Below, piece by piece: positions 12,919 to 24,900 of a stretch of 64,000 nucleotides of DNA. Each line of letters opens with the position of its first letter. Positions within the stretch are counted from its first letter, which is position 1. The DNA is taken from the NCBI GenBank assembly GCA_000469685.2, contig LS997563.1:20639757-20703756 (forward strand), written 5' to 3'. The notes beneath the pieces were generated by a model, which ran no database searches, had not been told where the DNA came from, and worked only from the letters and a program-made list of their open reading frames with translations. This DNA is from Haemonchus contortus (taxonomy: Eukaryota; Nematoda; Chromadorea; Rhabditida; Trichostrongylidae). The position numbers were made by a program, and so were the translations under genes.

Positions 12919-15366
12919 CTAATACCCATATTTGACTTGTTTTGTTGCTGGTTTCTTTGTTTCATCAATTGTCAAATTCTGAATGGCGACAAGCGTTTCA
13001 TTCACCTGAAACAAATGAGTATGCATTGCGTGACATACTTACCAGCTTTCATTGAATGTGAGTGTAAAAGTGTGGCAGGGATACTTTTTCAAAAACACTA
13101 ACGCTTGTCTGAGTCTCTCTCAGCGCCTCGATGTTGAGCAATCGCAGAATCCGCGCTACGGCGTTCACAGCACCATCTTTTTGATCAGGCACATCCAAAG
13201 GAAAAGAGCGAAGCTCGAATGTACTCTAGGTGGCACCGGTTTCAACCACAAAGACAAAAACTATCATGAGAAAGAGGAAGATATGTGATGCTCACTGGTA
13301 TTTTTCCGGATTTGCGCTCAGCATTCCTCTCTTTGATAACATCTTCATTCAAATTATCTCGTATGAAAATGCACGCTGCCTGAATAATGATATGCAGTAA
13401 TCGAACTTGAATTTTGAAAAGTGCATTTATTACAATGTTCGAAGGTTTTTTTTTAACTGATCCCCCTGGGCTGAGGTGGTGTAGTGGCAAGTGGCGCACT
13501 TCACACACGCATGGTCACGGGTTCGAATGGCGAATCAATATCCGCCCAGGCCAACCAAGCCCTCCATCCCTCCGGGTCGGTTATTAGTACCAGACTCGCC
13601 TGAGAGGATAAAAGCACTGAATAGCACTTCGGTTGGCCACGCAAGTCATAGTATAGGCCAGATACGCATTCATTACACCGCTACGATTCTGAATGAAAGT
13701 TGATTGCGTGGGCGCATCCCCACATAGGATCCATCAATGCCCCAATACTTTTTCCTTTGAGTAGCCTCCCTGGCCATCGACACCCTTTTCCAACTTTCAC
13801 GTCCTTGAAAAAATTTTCCGAAGCTCTCTGTTTGCTCGACCACATTCGTCCAGAACGATGGTGAGGCACGGTAAAGGAGTTGGAGTCCCGAAATGCTCAA
13901 GCATCTAGCGGTGAAATCAGATATGACTTATTTGTTTGGACTCTTGGAGAAGCAACGAGTGAGAGGGTTTGCTGTCGATGGAAACGCCTTAGGTGTGCAG
14001 CAAAATGAATTTTAGATGCAACCGAATTTTTTTCATGAGAACATCAAAGTGAAACATTGAGGAGATGAGCGGCCATGGGGACGAAAAACGAGCTTTTCAT
14101 CGTTAGAAGTAAGTTCTTGAATATCCCTACACTTCGACGGGGGGGGGGGGGGGGGGTGAGGGGCAGCATCCTTTGAAATCACCGAAGGCTAGAGCACAGA
14201 GAAAGAGTGGTAGCCGACTTCGCGAACTCATAATGGTACTTAGGAACGTTTCTCAGCGGAGACATATGTTTTCACAGCCAAGTTTTAGACGGAAGGAGCT
14301 CAGGGAAGGGTGAGCCAATTGGATGTTCAATTCTTACCCCATTTCAGCTTTTTGCAGGAGGTAATCTCTAGGGTAGAAACCATCTCTAGGCACAAATAAG
14401 GTTGGCTACCTCTCCTTCCCTGCGCTCTATTCTTCGATAATTGAAATGGCTGCCCCCCCCCCCCTTCCCCCTCCTCCCCACTACATTTTCACCAGAAGAG
14501 GAATATCTGATAGAAAAGGTCTTTGGCGATGCCTTCAAATTGTCTTGTTTGTAGAACAGTACCTTCAAGTTCACAACAGGATTAGCGTGCTCGACGATAC
14601 CCAGTAACTGACACAGTTTCCTAGCTTTTTCAGCGAATTCTTCAGATGTATCTATAAATACATAACATGCAATGATGAAATGAGATGAAATATTGCAGAA
14701 ATCAGCATAAACAATGAAGAATTTTCTTGAAGAAAAACTGAACTAACAGTCGATGAGGTTCAATGGATTCTGCTTGTTTTGCGACTGAACAATACGTTCT
14801 TCTTCTTTTTCATGAAAACGAGCGCCAGTCATTTGTTGTGCAAGGTCTGACAATGCAAGAATTAAACAAAAGAGCAGCTCAACAGTCCACATCGATATTA
14901 AATCCCAGTAACTTACCACTTTTATCATATTTCTTGCTAATAAGCACATCCAATACAGCGTTTACTATGACACCACGAGGTTTGGATGCGTTTTCTCTAA
15001 CACCAATGTCTGTGAGGAACTAAAAAATGGACTACAGAAAATCTAGCAGAAAAGAGAGTAAAAGAGGACATGTTCTCCAAAACAGTGTTCTCCTCCAAGA
15101 TGAAAAGACGGAGAAAAAAGCAGCTGACCTGGAACAATTCAGCAGACCACTTCGCCTCTTCTTCTTCAGCTTTCAATGCTTCCCACCACTTAGCAGATCT
15201 CTTTTTGAAATGAGAGCTGTCCACTTCTTCAAAGAAATTCTTGTATTCCGTATTGTCTGCAAAAATTTATTTCGGAAATCTCGCAAAATTATTCGTTTTA
15301 AATCTTACCTTCATAATCTATGAACGTCTTCTTGAACCCAAGTACCTTCAATTTGCGACTAGACAT
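12919..15366 (-). CDS. RTRAF (hCLE/CGI-99) ortholog
   Basis: Eight exons (15309-15366, 15129-15256, 14917-15019, 14748-14846, 14563-14651, 13296-13379, 13103-13225, 12919-13005) sum to 771 nt and 256 aa; the human protein has 244. The start MSSRKLKVLGFKKTF, the middle NLIDYTSEEFAEKARKLCQL and the C-terminal VARILRLLNIEALRETQT, ending KYGY, match human RTRAF (ILRLLHIEELRELQT, ending KVGR). RTRAF belongs to the tRNA ligase complex and to RNA transcription/transport complexes. The ATG follows a TTTCCAG acceptor with no gap, so SL trans-splicing would leave no other 5' UTR. The intron between exons 5 and 6 (1.2 kb) contains a SINE and a G/C-rich repeat. Confidence 0.92.
13469..13735 (+). repeat. 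tRNA-derived SINE, copy 1
   Basis: The head resembles a tRNA with an A box (GTAGTGGCAAGTGG) and a B box (GGTTCGAATGG) at pol III spacing. The body is shared with five other copies in this window, with common words such as CCAACCAAGCC, ACTCGTCTGGGAGGATAA and TATAGGCC. It lies in an RTRAF intron, antisense to the gene. Confidence 0.75.
14139..14480. repeat. Repeat bounded by poly-G and poly-C runs
   Basis: A run of about 20 G at 14139-14158, followed by TGAGGGGCAGC, faces GCTGCCCCCC and a C run at 14448-14465, which gives inverted ends. An internal stretch (14310-14357) with TGAGCCAATTGGATGTTCAA and TTTCAGCTTTTTGCA matches, inverted, the inside of the MITE at 53782-54236. So this is probably a diverged relative of that family within an RTRAF intron. 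The homopolymer length is prone to assembly error. Confidence 0.45.
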
Positions 15367-15838
15367 CTGGAAAGGTCTACTAGATCCAATTAGCGATCTT
15401 TACGTATGGGGGCTTCGGCATAAAAACTGTGAAGAGAGTTAAAAGAACTTTGCACAGCGAAACAACTGGTTCTAATCTCCGTCTTTTAGTCGATATAACG
15501 CTGGAGGCTAGAAACAATGAAAGTAAAATACGAATATAAGGGTTGTGACCCAATCGCTCTCATATTCAAAGGCTCATGAATCATTTAAACAGACAACAAC
15601 GAAAAAATAACAATAAAAGTTTAGGAACATTTACAGTAAATATATTTATACAACAGTGGCTTGAGTATTCTCATTTCCAATCCTCCAAAACTACATCAGC
15701 TCAGATTTTATTAGAAAGGCATTCACAGAGAAGTCGGTCACAAAGGATCACGGTATGGGCAAGCGTGGCTAAACGCGTTCATGTCAAACTGAAAGGATAA
15801 TGAAAAAAGCGTTCAAATCCAGGGATAAGTAAGTCAAT

Positions 15839-17934
15839 TCAACCTGAGGAGTTCATTGCTTGCTTTTTCCGCTCAAGCTTCTCACGTTTCTGTTCGAGAC
15901 TGTCGCACGTTTTCCTATCAGCAAATTTCACGTAACGTACAGGTAATGGTCGATCCTGAAATGGGTGCTGACATGCTCTAAGGGCTATCCGTGATGGCTA
16001 AAGCGGAATGAAAAGTGATTATGAGAGATTAGTGAATAGTATTATCACCACCTGTGTAAACTCGAGCAGACCTTTATTTAGATCAATACCGGAACCAAAC
16101 GGTGACTCCGTTAACGCATCAACCATATTTTCGATAAGTCTTGCTCTTAAGAAGTGGTGAGAAAACAACAGATCTTTCAGAATAACTGTGCCACTTACTT
16201 TGTTTGGAAATCTGCCCAGTCGGATTGCAGATTAGCTACAGTTTTCTTCAAAGTGACTTCATCAGTAATCCATTCAAGATTCGAGGAATCAAACCTTAAC
16301 ACTGAAAGCTGGGCTAATATAGTCTTTTAAATATTCTTAGAAAAAAGCCTTTGCAAAATTCCCTAGGCTCAGTAATGTACTTTGTTTCTGAAGCTCACCT
16401 GCATTCATAGAGGCAAAGAGGAGTTGCAGCAGCTAAAGAATAATGCGGACGACACGGAGTTTTTTCAACATCGAGTAGTTCGGATACGAGCTAAAAGAGA
16501 ACCAATAGGCGTTTGAAGATCAAGGAAAAAACGTAGATACCTCTGGCTGCTCGTTTCCTCGCCCGATTTCGTGTAGAACGGTAACGATGTAGCGGATCAT
16601 GTGCCACAGAAATCCACTTCCTTTGATGGTTAACTCTATCAAATCATTACGAGACTGTGCATTCGTTGAGGAGCTGCAATACCAAAATAGGATAAGACAA
16701 GCACTCCTATGTGAAAGGACGATAGGCTATCTTATAATAAATCTAGACCTCATTGACCTTACTAACACCGACCACTGAAAGTAAGGAAGGAGAACCTATC
16801 GTTATCTCTCATGGGAGGGAAAGAATTGAATACTTCAATTTCTGACATCCATGTAAGTTAAATGCCAATTTACTTGCCTAATTAATTCTATCCTGACTTC
16901 AAACAATTCTCTCACGAAAGACATGGTAACACGCTTCTCATTCATGTCGACCTGCAAATATTAATCAAATCAAATTTATTGATTGAATTGGAACAAAATC
17001 ACATGAGAAAAACGTACCTGACAAAAGTTCCTAAAGTCATGTGTTCCAACGAGTAGAGCGCCTGCGCGGCGCATCGCCTGAACGCAGTATGGTTAGATAT
17101 GGTAGACGCATCAAATCTCATTACCTCTATATCCAGATTGGCTCTTGGTAAGCTGTATTTATAAATTCGCATATTACATGCATGTCTAGCAGAAAAATCC
17201 CGTGGGACAGGAGCCCATCTGAAAAAGGTCATTAGATGTAATCTCTATCGAAACGAAAAACAAGGATCAACATAGAGGTACTCGCAAATATTGGATTCAT
17301 CGCATGCAAGCCGGAGCACTTGCAGTTATGCTCAGTACCACGGAAATGTGCAGGCAATTCTACTCTACCAAACTCACGCAATAACACTTATGTTTCTCGG
17401 CAATACTCCGTTTAGCATCTTAAGGTATGAAAGCTCTTCCTTCTTTGGGTAGTTTTCAATCACACTTTTCTCGGTTGATTCGGGCCAGAAGACGAATGCC
17501 CCGTCGATATCATGAGATCTAAACTGATGTTTTTGTAGAAAACTTTCGACAAAAATTGAATCTTTATGTGTGAGTTAAGTACTCGATTAACCAAGGTGAG
17601 TGAGTAATTTATACCTCACCACAACGGCGGCTACTTGCTTGAAGGCTGATACTCCTTTGTCGGTTCGACCACATCGAGAGAAGTCGCAATCTTTCTCACT
17701 AGTTATGAGCTTTGTTTTGAGGAGAGCGTCCATCAAATGCTAAATATTATTAATTCATAAAGCACCGCCAGATTTTGAGAGTGCAAAAACTTTAAGTACA
17801 AACCTTTTCAACTGTATTTTCAGAAGTTGTTTGTTGTACGAGACCTTCAAACTCCCAGCCATAATAGAGAAATTGCAGAGCAATTTTTCGACGAGGATGA
17901 GCATCAAAGTCAAATACACGTTTTCGCTTCACCT
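15839..17934 (-). CDS. tRNA pseudouridine(38/39) synthase PUS3
   Basis: Eleven exons: 17804-17934, 17615-17739, 17378-17518, 17125-17218, 17018-17077, 16878-16951, 16541-16673, 16399-16490, 16199-16294, 16052-16145, 15839-15997. They encode about 398 aa in phase from FDFDAHPRRKIAL onward. The TruA-family catalytic aspartate lies in RCGRTDKGVSAF. Further matches to human PUS3 are WAPVPRDFSARHACNMRIYKY, GTHDFRNFCQ, GSGFLWHMIRYIV, LYECRFDSSNLEW and HPFQDRPLPVRYVKF. The enzyme makes pseudouridine at positions 38/39 of the tRNA anticodon stem-loop. The intron after 16878 begins GCAAGT, a GC-AG intron. The 5'-most exon with the start codon was not identified, so the true start lies above 17934. It is the first gene of the proposed operon. 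Confidence 0.9.
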
Positions 17935-20900
17935 CTCAAATAGTAAATATGAGAGTTGCCTCACTAATCTTATGATACTGAAGCGCAATCAATACTCGAG
18001 GTTATCCCAGTAAATTGCTCTTAGAGAGGGTCGGGATGAAAGCGATCAATTAACTCTGAAAACTATAAGGGCTCCTTTTAGCTGGTATAACGGAGTTAGA
18101 CCTGCGCATTTAATCAAGTTATTTATATCTATTTTATCGCCATAGTTCTCAGATTCATGATTATGTTCGAATGAATCAGGGAAAAATTTTTGGGAATACT
18201 TGCAACTGATTTTTGACTTGCACAAGACAATATCAAGGCCTTTCCATCAGATAAAATGTGAAATTTCGCTTCGTTAACAACAACATACAACACAAAATAA
18301 CCTACGAATTCCGCTTGAAACTGTCCCATTTCCAGGTTTTTCTAAATCGTCTATTTTCTCATCATAATGAGGCCGTTTCTGACTGCCTGGTTTGGCTGGG
18401 AATACCATCTAACTGCAATCAGACATATTCATAGTAATAACCACTGGAAATGTAACAACGACAACATTTGTTCAATAAAGAAAGAGAATGAACACTTGTA
18501 TAGGGCCAGTGATGGCATTTCATGCCCCATGGCTAGTGGACTCCTAGGCGGTTACGTGATACTTGAACTTTCTCTACGTCCCTGACGGCAAGAAGCTAGA
18601 GCGCAGAGAAAAACATCCCGAGTGAAGCCTACGGCGGTGGTGGTGAGGGTTCCATTGGACAGGCGAGCACAACACTCAAAGAACATATCAAACGGGAGTG
18701 CGCCAGACGAGGGCAGAAAAATGACGCATCCGGCAAATTTAAAGGAACCGAGTTCAAGTAGTCCGTAGGCCCTCCTAGGCATTTGTAGGACACCTGTCAA
18801 CCGCCAGAGGTGTGATTCAGCGTTTTTGTTAGGCTCTCTGCACCCTCTTGCATTGACATCATTCCTCGGGAGCGCTGAGGCGGAGGATGAGCGAGCCGTG
18901 GAAGTCGGATTTCTACGTCGACGTGGACGTGTGATACTGACTTCTCCTACAGGCATTACCCAGAGCACCTTTTAGTTGTGCCGTAGATATAGCGAGTGTT
19001 AGGAGGCGCTTGAGTGTGGTTCGGGTTAGTGTCTAACACATTTACGAGACTTTAAAATCCGTATTGTGTAAGTTATACTTCACCAGTGGGTTATGCTCAA
19101 GGGTGAGACGTTGTTGCTCGTGGATTAAATGTTTTAGGATTGATGTAGGAACTTTTTATGTGATTCACCAAGGCTGGATGGAAAAAGGTGAAACGCTTGA
19201 AACTCGAAGGGCTACTTCTTCAAAAAAAAAAAAAACAACACAAAAACACCGATATCATGGTCATTATTCAAACTCAACTGTAAACATACCACAGAGGTTT
19301 ATGGTCATATCGGTGCATTTTATCTGATGGATCAGTGGTCATTTGAACTCCAAATCAGGAGTACGGTTGTCCCGCATCCCGGTAATACAAGGGATTCCTT
19401 TACCGGTGATGTGAGGATGAATGAGTCAAAGGAGTTCGTCCTTCCCTGGTATGATGAGAGCCAGGAGAACTACTTCACGCAGCTGACTATTGAGGGCTGG
19501 GGTTTCGCTACTGCGCGTAGCAACTACTCGCACGGTGGACGTTGGCCCTGTCACTCCGACAGTCAGTTCCCCCTTAGCTGTTGGCTGTCGAAGTCCCGTG
19601 CGAGATGCAGCATCAGCCTTGTTTTTCCATGCAATCGAAGCCCTTTGCCCATGAGCCAATATTTTTGAAGACTCTCTATGCGGCTTTTTGAGCAACCATG
19701 CACCTTAACCCTTTTGTGAGCATCGTGATTAGCACAGCTTCACATCAAAGATAGACTGTGCTGATGCTACTTTGTTCGTCCATCCTCCCAATTCCACTAC
19801 TGCAATGCCCCGGTAAGCGGCCAGTTGTCACCCGTCCCTATGCATCCGGTTGTATCCCTACGCTGAATGCCCTCTCAATTTCTCCGAAGCTCGCTATTAT
19901 CCACAATAGTTCCACGATTTTCAGTGGGCTCGGAACCAGTTCGCAGTTACAGAACATTGCTCCGGAATATTTCACAATACTTTGCCGTGCAGGTTTATTA
20001 AGATGGAACCCTTTATTTGGCGGCGTTTCGAGTAACTCGTCGTCTTCAGGGATCTTCTACGGTTCCACCAGCGCCGTCGTCCCACTCTATTTCGTGAACA
20101 ACAAGGGACCAATATATTATAAAATATGAAAAACAGAACAATTTTTCTATTCCGCTCCTATGGAAATAAGAAGCTATTCAGTTAGAAAAACTGAAATTAC
20201 CCATTCTTCTTGCTATGTCTCGCAGCAAGTATGCGTAATTTCATTTTTTCTAAGCAAAACAGTCTGACAAAGAAGTTGTTTACAGTATCGTGGTAACAAT
20301 AAGAATCGTCAACGCTTACATTACCCCCAATGAATGGATGTTGATGATGCTGTTGTTTTCTGCAGTGTTTTGTACATCCTTACAACACAACACTAATTAG
20401 ATTGTAACGTCACATAAACGTATGACACAGTAACCCCTTTCACCCACACCGTGCTCCTTATTACGTCGTATATGTGACGGGTGTTTGGAGGAACTTTAGT
20501 GAGTCTTTGGGTTACAGTATAAAACATTCATGGGACTTTAAAATTCGTCTTGTCCCTACCACATAGTTCATTCGATAGGCTCTCGCTCCACCCATCTTTC
20601 GGTTTTTTTCTACAAGCCTTTCGGAGACCTCATCCGTAGTCATATGCTCCAGTCAGGGGATATTAGAGCCACAGCAGTTTCGACGTACGGTACCTTGCAC
20701 CATACAAGCTTCTGTCCTATAAATTAGATTCAATAAATAGACAGTGTTTCCATAAGAACCATAGCATCGTTGTCAAATTTTTTACAACCACCTTGCTGTT
20801 TTTTCATTACCAGGCGGCTACGCACGCTATTGCGTGCGCTAGGGGCTCTAGCCATGAGGGACGGAGCCACATGGCTTCTGATTCTCATTATAGACCCTTA

Positions 20901-21076
20901 TCATCCGAGCCTCTTTCAGGACACTTCTGTAGCGGCTTCTTTCTTTGGCCAATTTTTTTGGGAGGTGAAAAGGGGCTGTGTGTGGCCATGAAGAGTACTC
21001 CGATGTATCCGAATTAAATACCTCTGCAGTCCACGTAGTCGAAGAAACCCTGTGTAGTTTGGGCTCTGTGTGGCCC

Positions 21077-21460
21077 CACTTTTAGAATTTGACCACATTC
21101 GTTCTTTGATAACTTCCCACTTTTTTGCCGCATCCTGGAACGTTTCTGAACAGAGTTATGAATTTTTGATCTAAGCTAAGCCCGTTTTAGTGCCAACCAC
21201 GCCCGTTTTAGTGCCAACCACACCCACTTCTAGGATTTGACCACATTTGTTTTTTAACAACTTACCACCTTTTTGCCGCATCCTGGAACGTTTTTGAACA
21301 GAGTTATGAATTTTTGATCTAAGCTCCGCCCACTTTGGTGCCAACCACGCCCACTTCTAGAATTTGACCGCATTTGTTCCATTACCTCTAATCACTTTTT
21401 TCCCGCACTCTAAAAAGTTTCCAAGTAAAGTTGCGTTCATTTTTGAAAAGTGGCTCTCGT
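21077..21460. repeat. Tandem repeat, about three units of 125-145 bp
   Basis: The phrases ACTTCTAGAATTTGACC, TTTTTTGCCGCATCCTGGAA, CAGAGTTATGAATTTTTGAT and GTGCCAACCACGCCC recur in order, beginning near 21077, 21230 and 21351. The third unit is more diverged. Similar CCGCCCA-rich text continues to about 21640. No coding potential is seen. Confidence 0.75.
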
Positions 21461-21803
21461 CTCAACGCACGCCCCGCCCATCGTGGGCGGGGCTTCGCTA
21501 AGCTTACGCATGCTCAACACGCATGAGGCCCTGCTCACTTTTCTTCTTTTTTTCCTGACCTCTGCGCCTTAATTGAATCGAGTTATGAATACATTTGAAA
21601 AGTACCGCCCATCTTGAGAAAGCTCCGCCCACAGCACGTGGGTCTCCTCCTTCTGGTTTGTTAACCCAATCCTCACCTTTGAACATTTTTCCCCGGTGTT
21701 TGAACTTTTTAGAAGCGAAAATAAGATGTTTGACTGTTTGCACCGCCCACTCCGGCACATGCCTCGCCGACCTCCAAAGGTGTTTTTTCCGGTGAAACAG
21801 AAT

Positions 21804-21850
21804 TGCGTGAACACACAGACATACATACATACAAACAAACAGACACACCA
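21804..21850. repeat. ACA/ATAC-rich simple repeat
   Basis: A low-complexity run of ACACAGAC, ATACATAC and AAACAAAC units. It accounts for the Cys/Val-rich open frames seen on the opposite strand here. Confidence 0.7.
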
Positions 21851-21955
21851 AACTTGTGGTTTATACATAGAGAGATAGAAAATAAACGTCGCATTGAAAT
21901 GAAGATGACATCATGTTTTCTGATTAGGCGAAAACGCAGTTCCCTCCATGAAGTA

Positions 21956-21968
21956 TTTCCAGAATACA
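21956..21968 (+). promoter_or_regulatory. Putative trans-splice acceptor, receptor gene I
   Basis: TTTCCAG at 21956-21962 is followed by six bases and the start ATG. The same acceptor-6 nt-ATG layout occurs in front of receptor genes II and III. It may be a spliced-leader acceptor or the end of an intron in the 5' UTR. Confidence 0.5.
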
Positions 21969-24900
21969 ATGAACTGTTCTGATATCGCAGAGCTTGTCGA
22001 GGATACACGATTTCGAGCACTGGTAGGGACACAAGCTTCGGCAGCATTTCTTTCACTATTCATATCTTCTGCAGTACTGAGACGATGTGGTAGTTTGTAC
22101 TTTCATGTCAATTGCAAGGTAGGAATATCGAATTGATCATGAAGGGGTTATTTTTTTTTGATGGTGATCACTGAAGTTCAACAAATAATTAACTTATGCA
22201 ACGTAGAAATATCTCTTATTTTTTCAGTCAAATCCATAGTATTACAAATGTATATAACCTAACCATGGAGCGCTGGTGCAGTGGCGAGTGGCACGCTATC
22301 TCACACGTATGGTCACGGGATCAAATCCCGGATCGACATCCGCCTATGCCAACCAAACCTTCAATCCCTCTGGGGTCGCCTAGCTGGTACCAGATTCGTC
22401 TAAGAGGATAAACGCTCTGCTTATATTTCGGCTGGCCACCGCAAGTTGTTGTATAGACCATATAGGGAAACCATATAGGGAGTAATATTTGAAAGCATTC
22501 ATCACGTCCCTACAATTCTGAATGGGGTGTGGCGCAGTAGGAACGGAATTGTCGCGTCGCGGCGAGAGACGCCGCGCGCGAAGGAATGTAGTAGAATGCG
22601 GCAGCAAGTAAAACATTCAGGAACAAAAGAACTAACAGTGGAATCATGCCATAAGTAATATTTGCAAGTGGAGTGCGGGGTGCATCTCTCAGACGGGACT
22701 GATTAACGTCGAAAGAATTTATCATTCATATTTTAACGATCCTCACTTCTCGTCAATTGAGGGGTATGGGTACATTCACCCAGAACTGGATGGGCGCTGC
22801 AAACCGCGCGGCGAAACTCGTGGTGATTAAGAGGGCTTTGGTGCCTATCATTGGGCACAGGTTTTAAGTAGAGTGGATAAGAAGGGTCAGCTTATGCTAC
22901 TTATTTATCCCACTTCAAATTTGTGCCCCAATGATATTTGACAGAGTCGTTTTAATCACCACAAATTTCATCGCGCGGTTTGCCCCGTCCATCCAGTTCT
23001 GGGTGAATGTTCCGTCTCTCTCAATTGAGTTGAAGCCCTAAATAAAATCGAATGAAAAAAAAAACAAAAAACAAGCGAGTTCATGTTTGGATAGGATCAG
23101 GTCCACTCAACTGACAGTTTCATCCGTATAACCTTTTCAGCCTATTGGCGATTCATTCTAGTGAAGAGTTAACAATGCCTTGTAATTGATTTCAGATACT
23201 GATTGCTACTATGCTTACTATATTCGTTGTGCATTCCATTTTGCTTGCAGGAATACTGGTGAGCCATCTAGAACCTTAAATTTTGAGTAGGGTCTTGCTT
23301 ATGAAGTAAACCAGTAGCCTTTCCTATGTATGAGATGCGTCACACGGTGTGTAATATCTATTAGAGCTGATACTGAAACTAGGGAAACTTTTGATTTTTT
23401 TAATCTAGAAAAAAAAGCTCAAAGGCACAGTTCACGTTCATTCTGGGTCATCTGGTTTTAGACGAGTAATGGAAGTGATAGTCCAGACGTTGGAAGTGGC
23501 GAAGTAAACATGAAAATCGGCAGGCTTCAAAAAGAAGTGAACTCATGGGATGGAAGAGATATTACGAAAAGAAGCTGCATGGAAAGGATCTTTGGACGAG
23601 CTATTGAACGCGGGCACCATTGCATACAGCTCGCTGCAATGCGCTACCTGGGGGCAAGGTGTGGGTCCCGGTCTGGATGGTGCAACCTTTACAGCTTTTA
23701 TAACATTTAGCAATCCGTCCACCTTTGGTGTGTACGTCGGCTAAGCCGGTTTCGAGAACGCTTATTAGCCCATGTCTCACTGACTTGACTGCTTTTCTAC
23801 TCGACAGCGTCTCCCTTAGGCTACCCTTGGGGCCCAGCTTCATCCTAGGAGGAAATCCTAGAAACCCATTTTAACGTGAACTGTGCCTTTAACTCACGGG
23901 TGTCGGGTGTGCTGTACGTTCCGCCTGTAAGATATTCCTGATCCGTGAATAACTGAAGTTTCTGTGCCATACTCTTCGTGGGCAGGACTTTGTTAGAGGG
24001 AAGATCGAAGAAGTCATGCAATTCTCCTCTAAACTCTGATGGATGTATGTACGATAACCGCTAGAAATATAAACACCGGGCAAGGAAAGCACCACTGAGA
24101 ATCTGAGCAATATGTGAATGTCCCTGGTCCAAGTTTGAATGATACAGTTCACATTTTATCTTGCAATCAGAATTTCAACCTCTTGAAGGGGACGCATCTG
24201 TACCGATATCTGACAATTAGCGATCCTTGTGAGGTCTTGGTTCAATCGCCTGTATGCTTTTCAATAAGGTATCCGACAACTGTGTGCACAACTTCTATGA
24301 TTCTACTAGAGGTATGTCGCTCCAAGTATCGTTGAGTTTTCCTTTTATTTTTGTAGTTTGTCTCTTGATTTCAGCTTCTAACTGTAGGATTAGCAGTAAA
24401 AGTTAAGTAACCCTTCGATGAACAGAAATGGTAAAGCCACTAAGGCTCCTTGTTAGGGTGAAGAAGATTTCATGAAAGAGGGGGGGGGGGGATCGTCTGT
24501 ATGGATCAAAAGCGTTGGAGACCCACAAATGACGTTAGCTGCCTAGTCATGACCAAACACGCTAACCTCATGTTGACCGCCAGAATGATTTGAATCCATG
24601 GGGTGTCAACAGTCTTGCACGGTAGTTTCTTCTCCCGTAACTCTGGCTCTGACATCACATGCAGATTTCGAGGGCACTAAATTCTGTGGTCACCTGTAAG
24701 AGTTACTACTTTGACCATTCAAGTGCTTTCAAGCCCTGACGCAGAGTTTCAGTCTTCCTGGTTACCCGGAGTACTTCTTTCCACATTGTTGGCATGTTGT
24801 AGGGTTTAGGTTCCGCTTTCCTTTCCGGTTGAGCAGGTTACGCAGGAAGATATCTGAGGTGGGTAACAAAGATAAGGGCTCTTCTCGAGGTTTTCAACAG

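Larger units (their letters stand above)
17935..21968. other. Gene-poor spacer between operon and receptor cluster
   Basis: This 4 kb stretch should contain the operon promoter and the first PUS3 exon near 18 kb. Open frames at 18552-18968 (minus), 19327-19668 (plus) and 19758-20129 (plus) have no recognisable domain and no convincing splice pattern, so I do not call them genes. The segment at 20400-20490, with GTCACATA and TACGTCGTATATGTGACGGGTG, resembles sequence near 38873-38905, so part is dispersed repeat. The right third is tandem repeat and simple sequence. Confidence 0.5.

Noticed and set aside
14139..14158. Long G run as a functional quadruplex
   Set aside because: A single homopolymer whose length is unreliable in assemblies. 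No evidence beyond composition.
18552..18968. 138-aa minus-strand open frame
   Set aside because: No known motif, no splice partners, biased towards Arg/Ser/Thr, in a repeat-rich spacer.
19327..20129. Plus-strand frames of 113 and 123 aa and their minus-strand shadows
   Set aside because: No domain recognised and no consistent exon structure. Possibly old transposon sequence.
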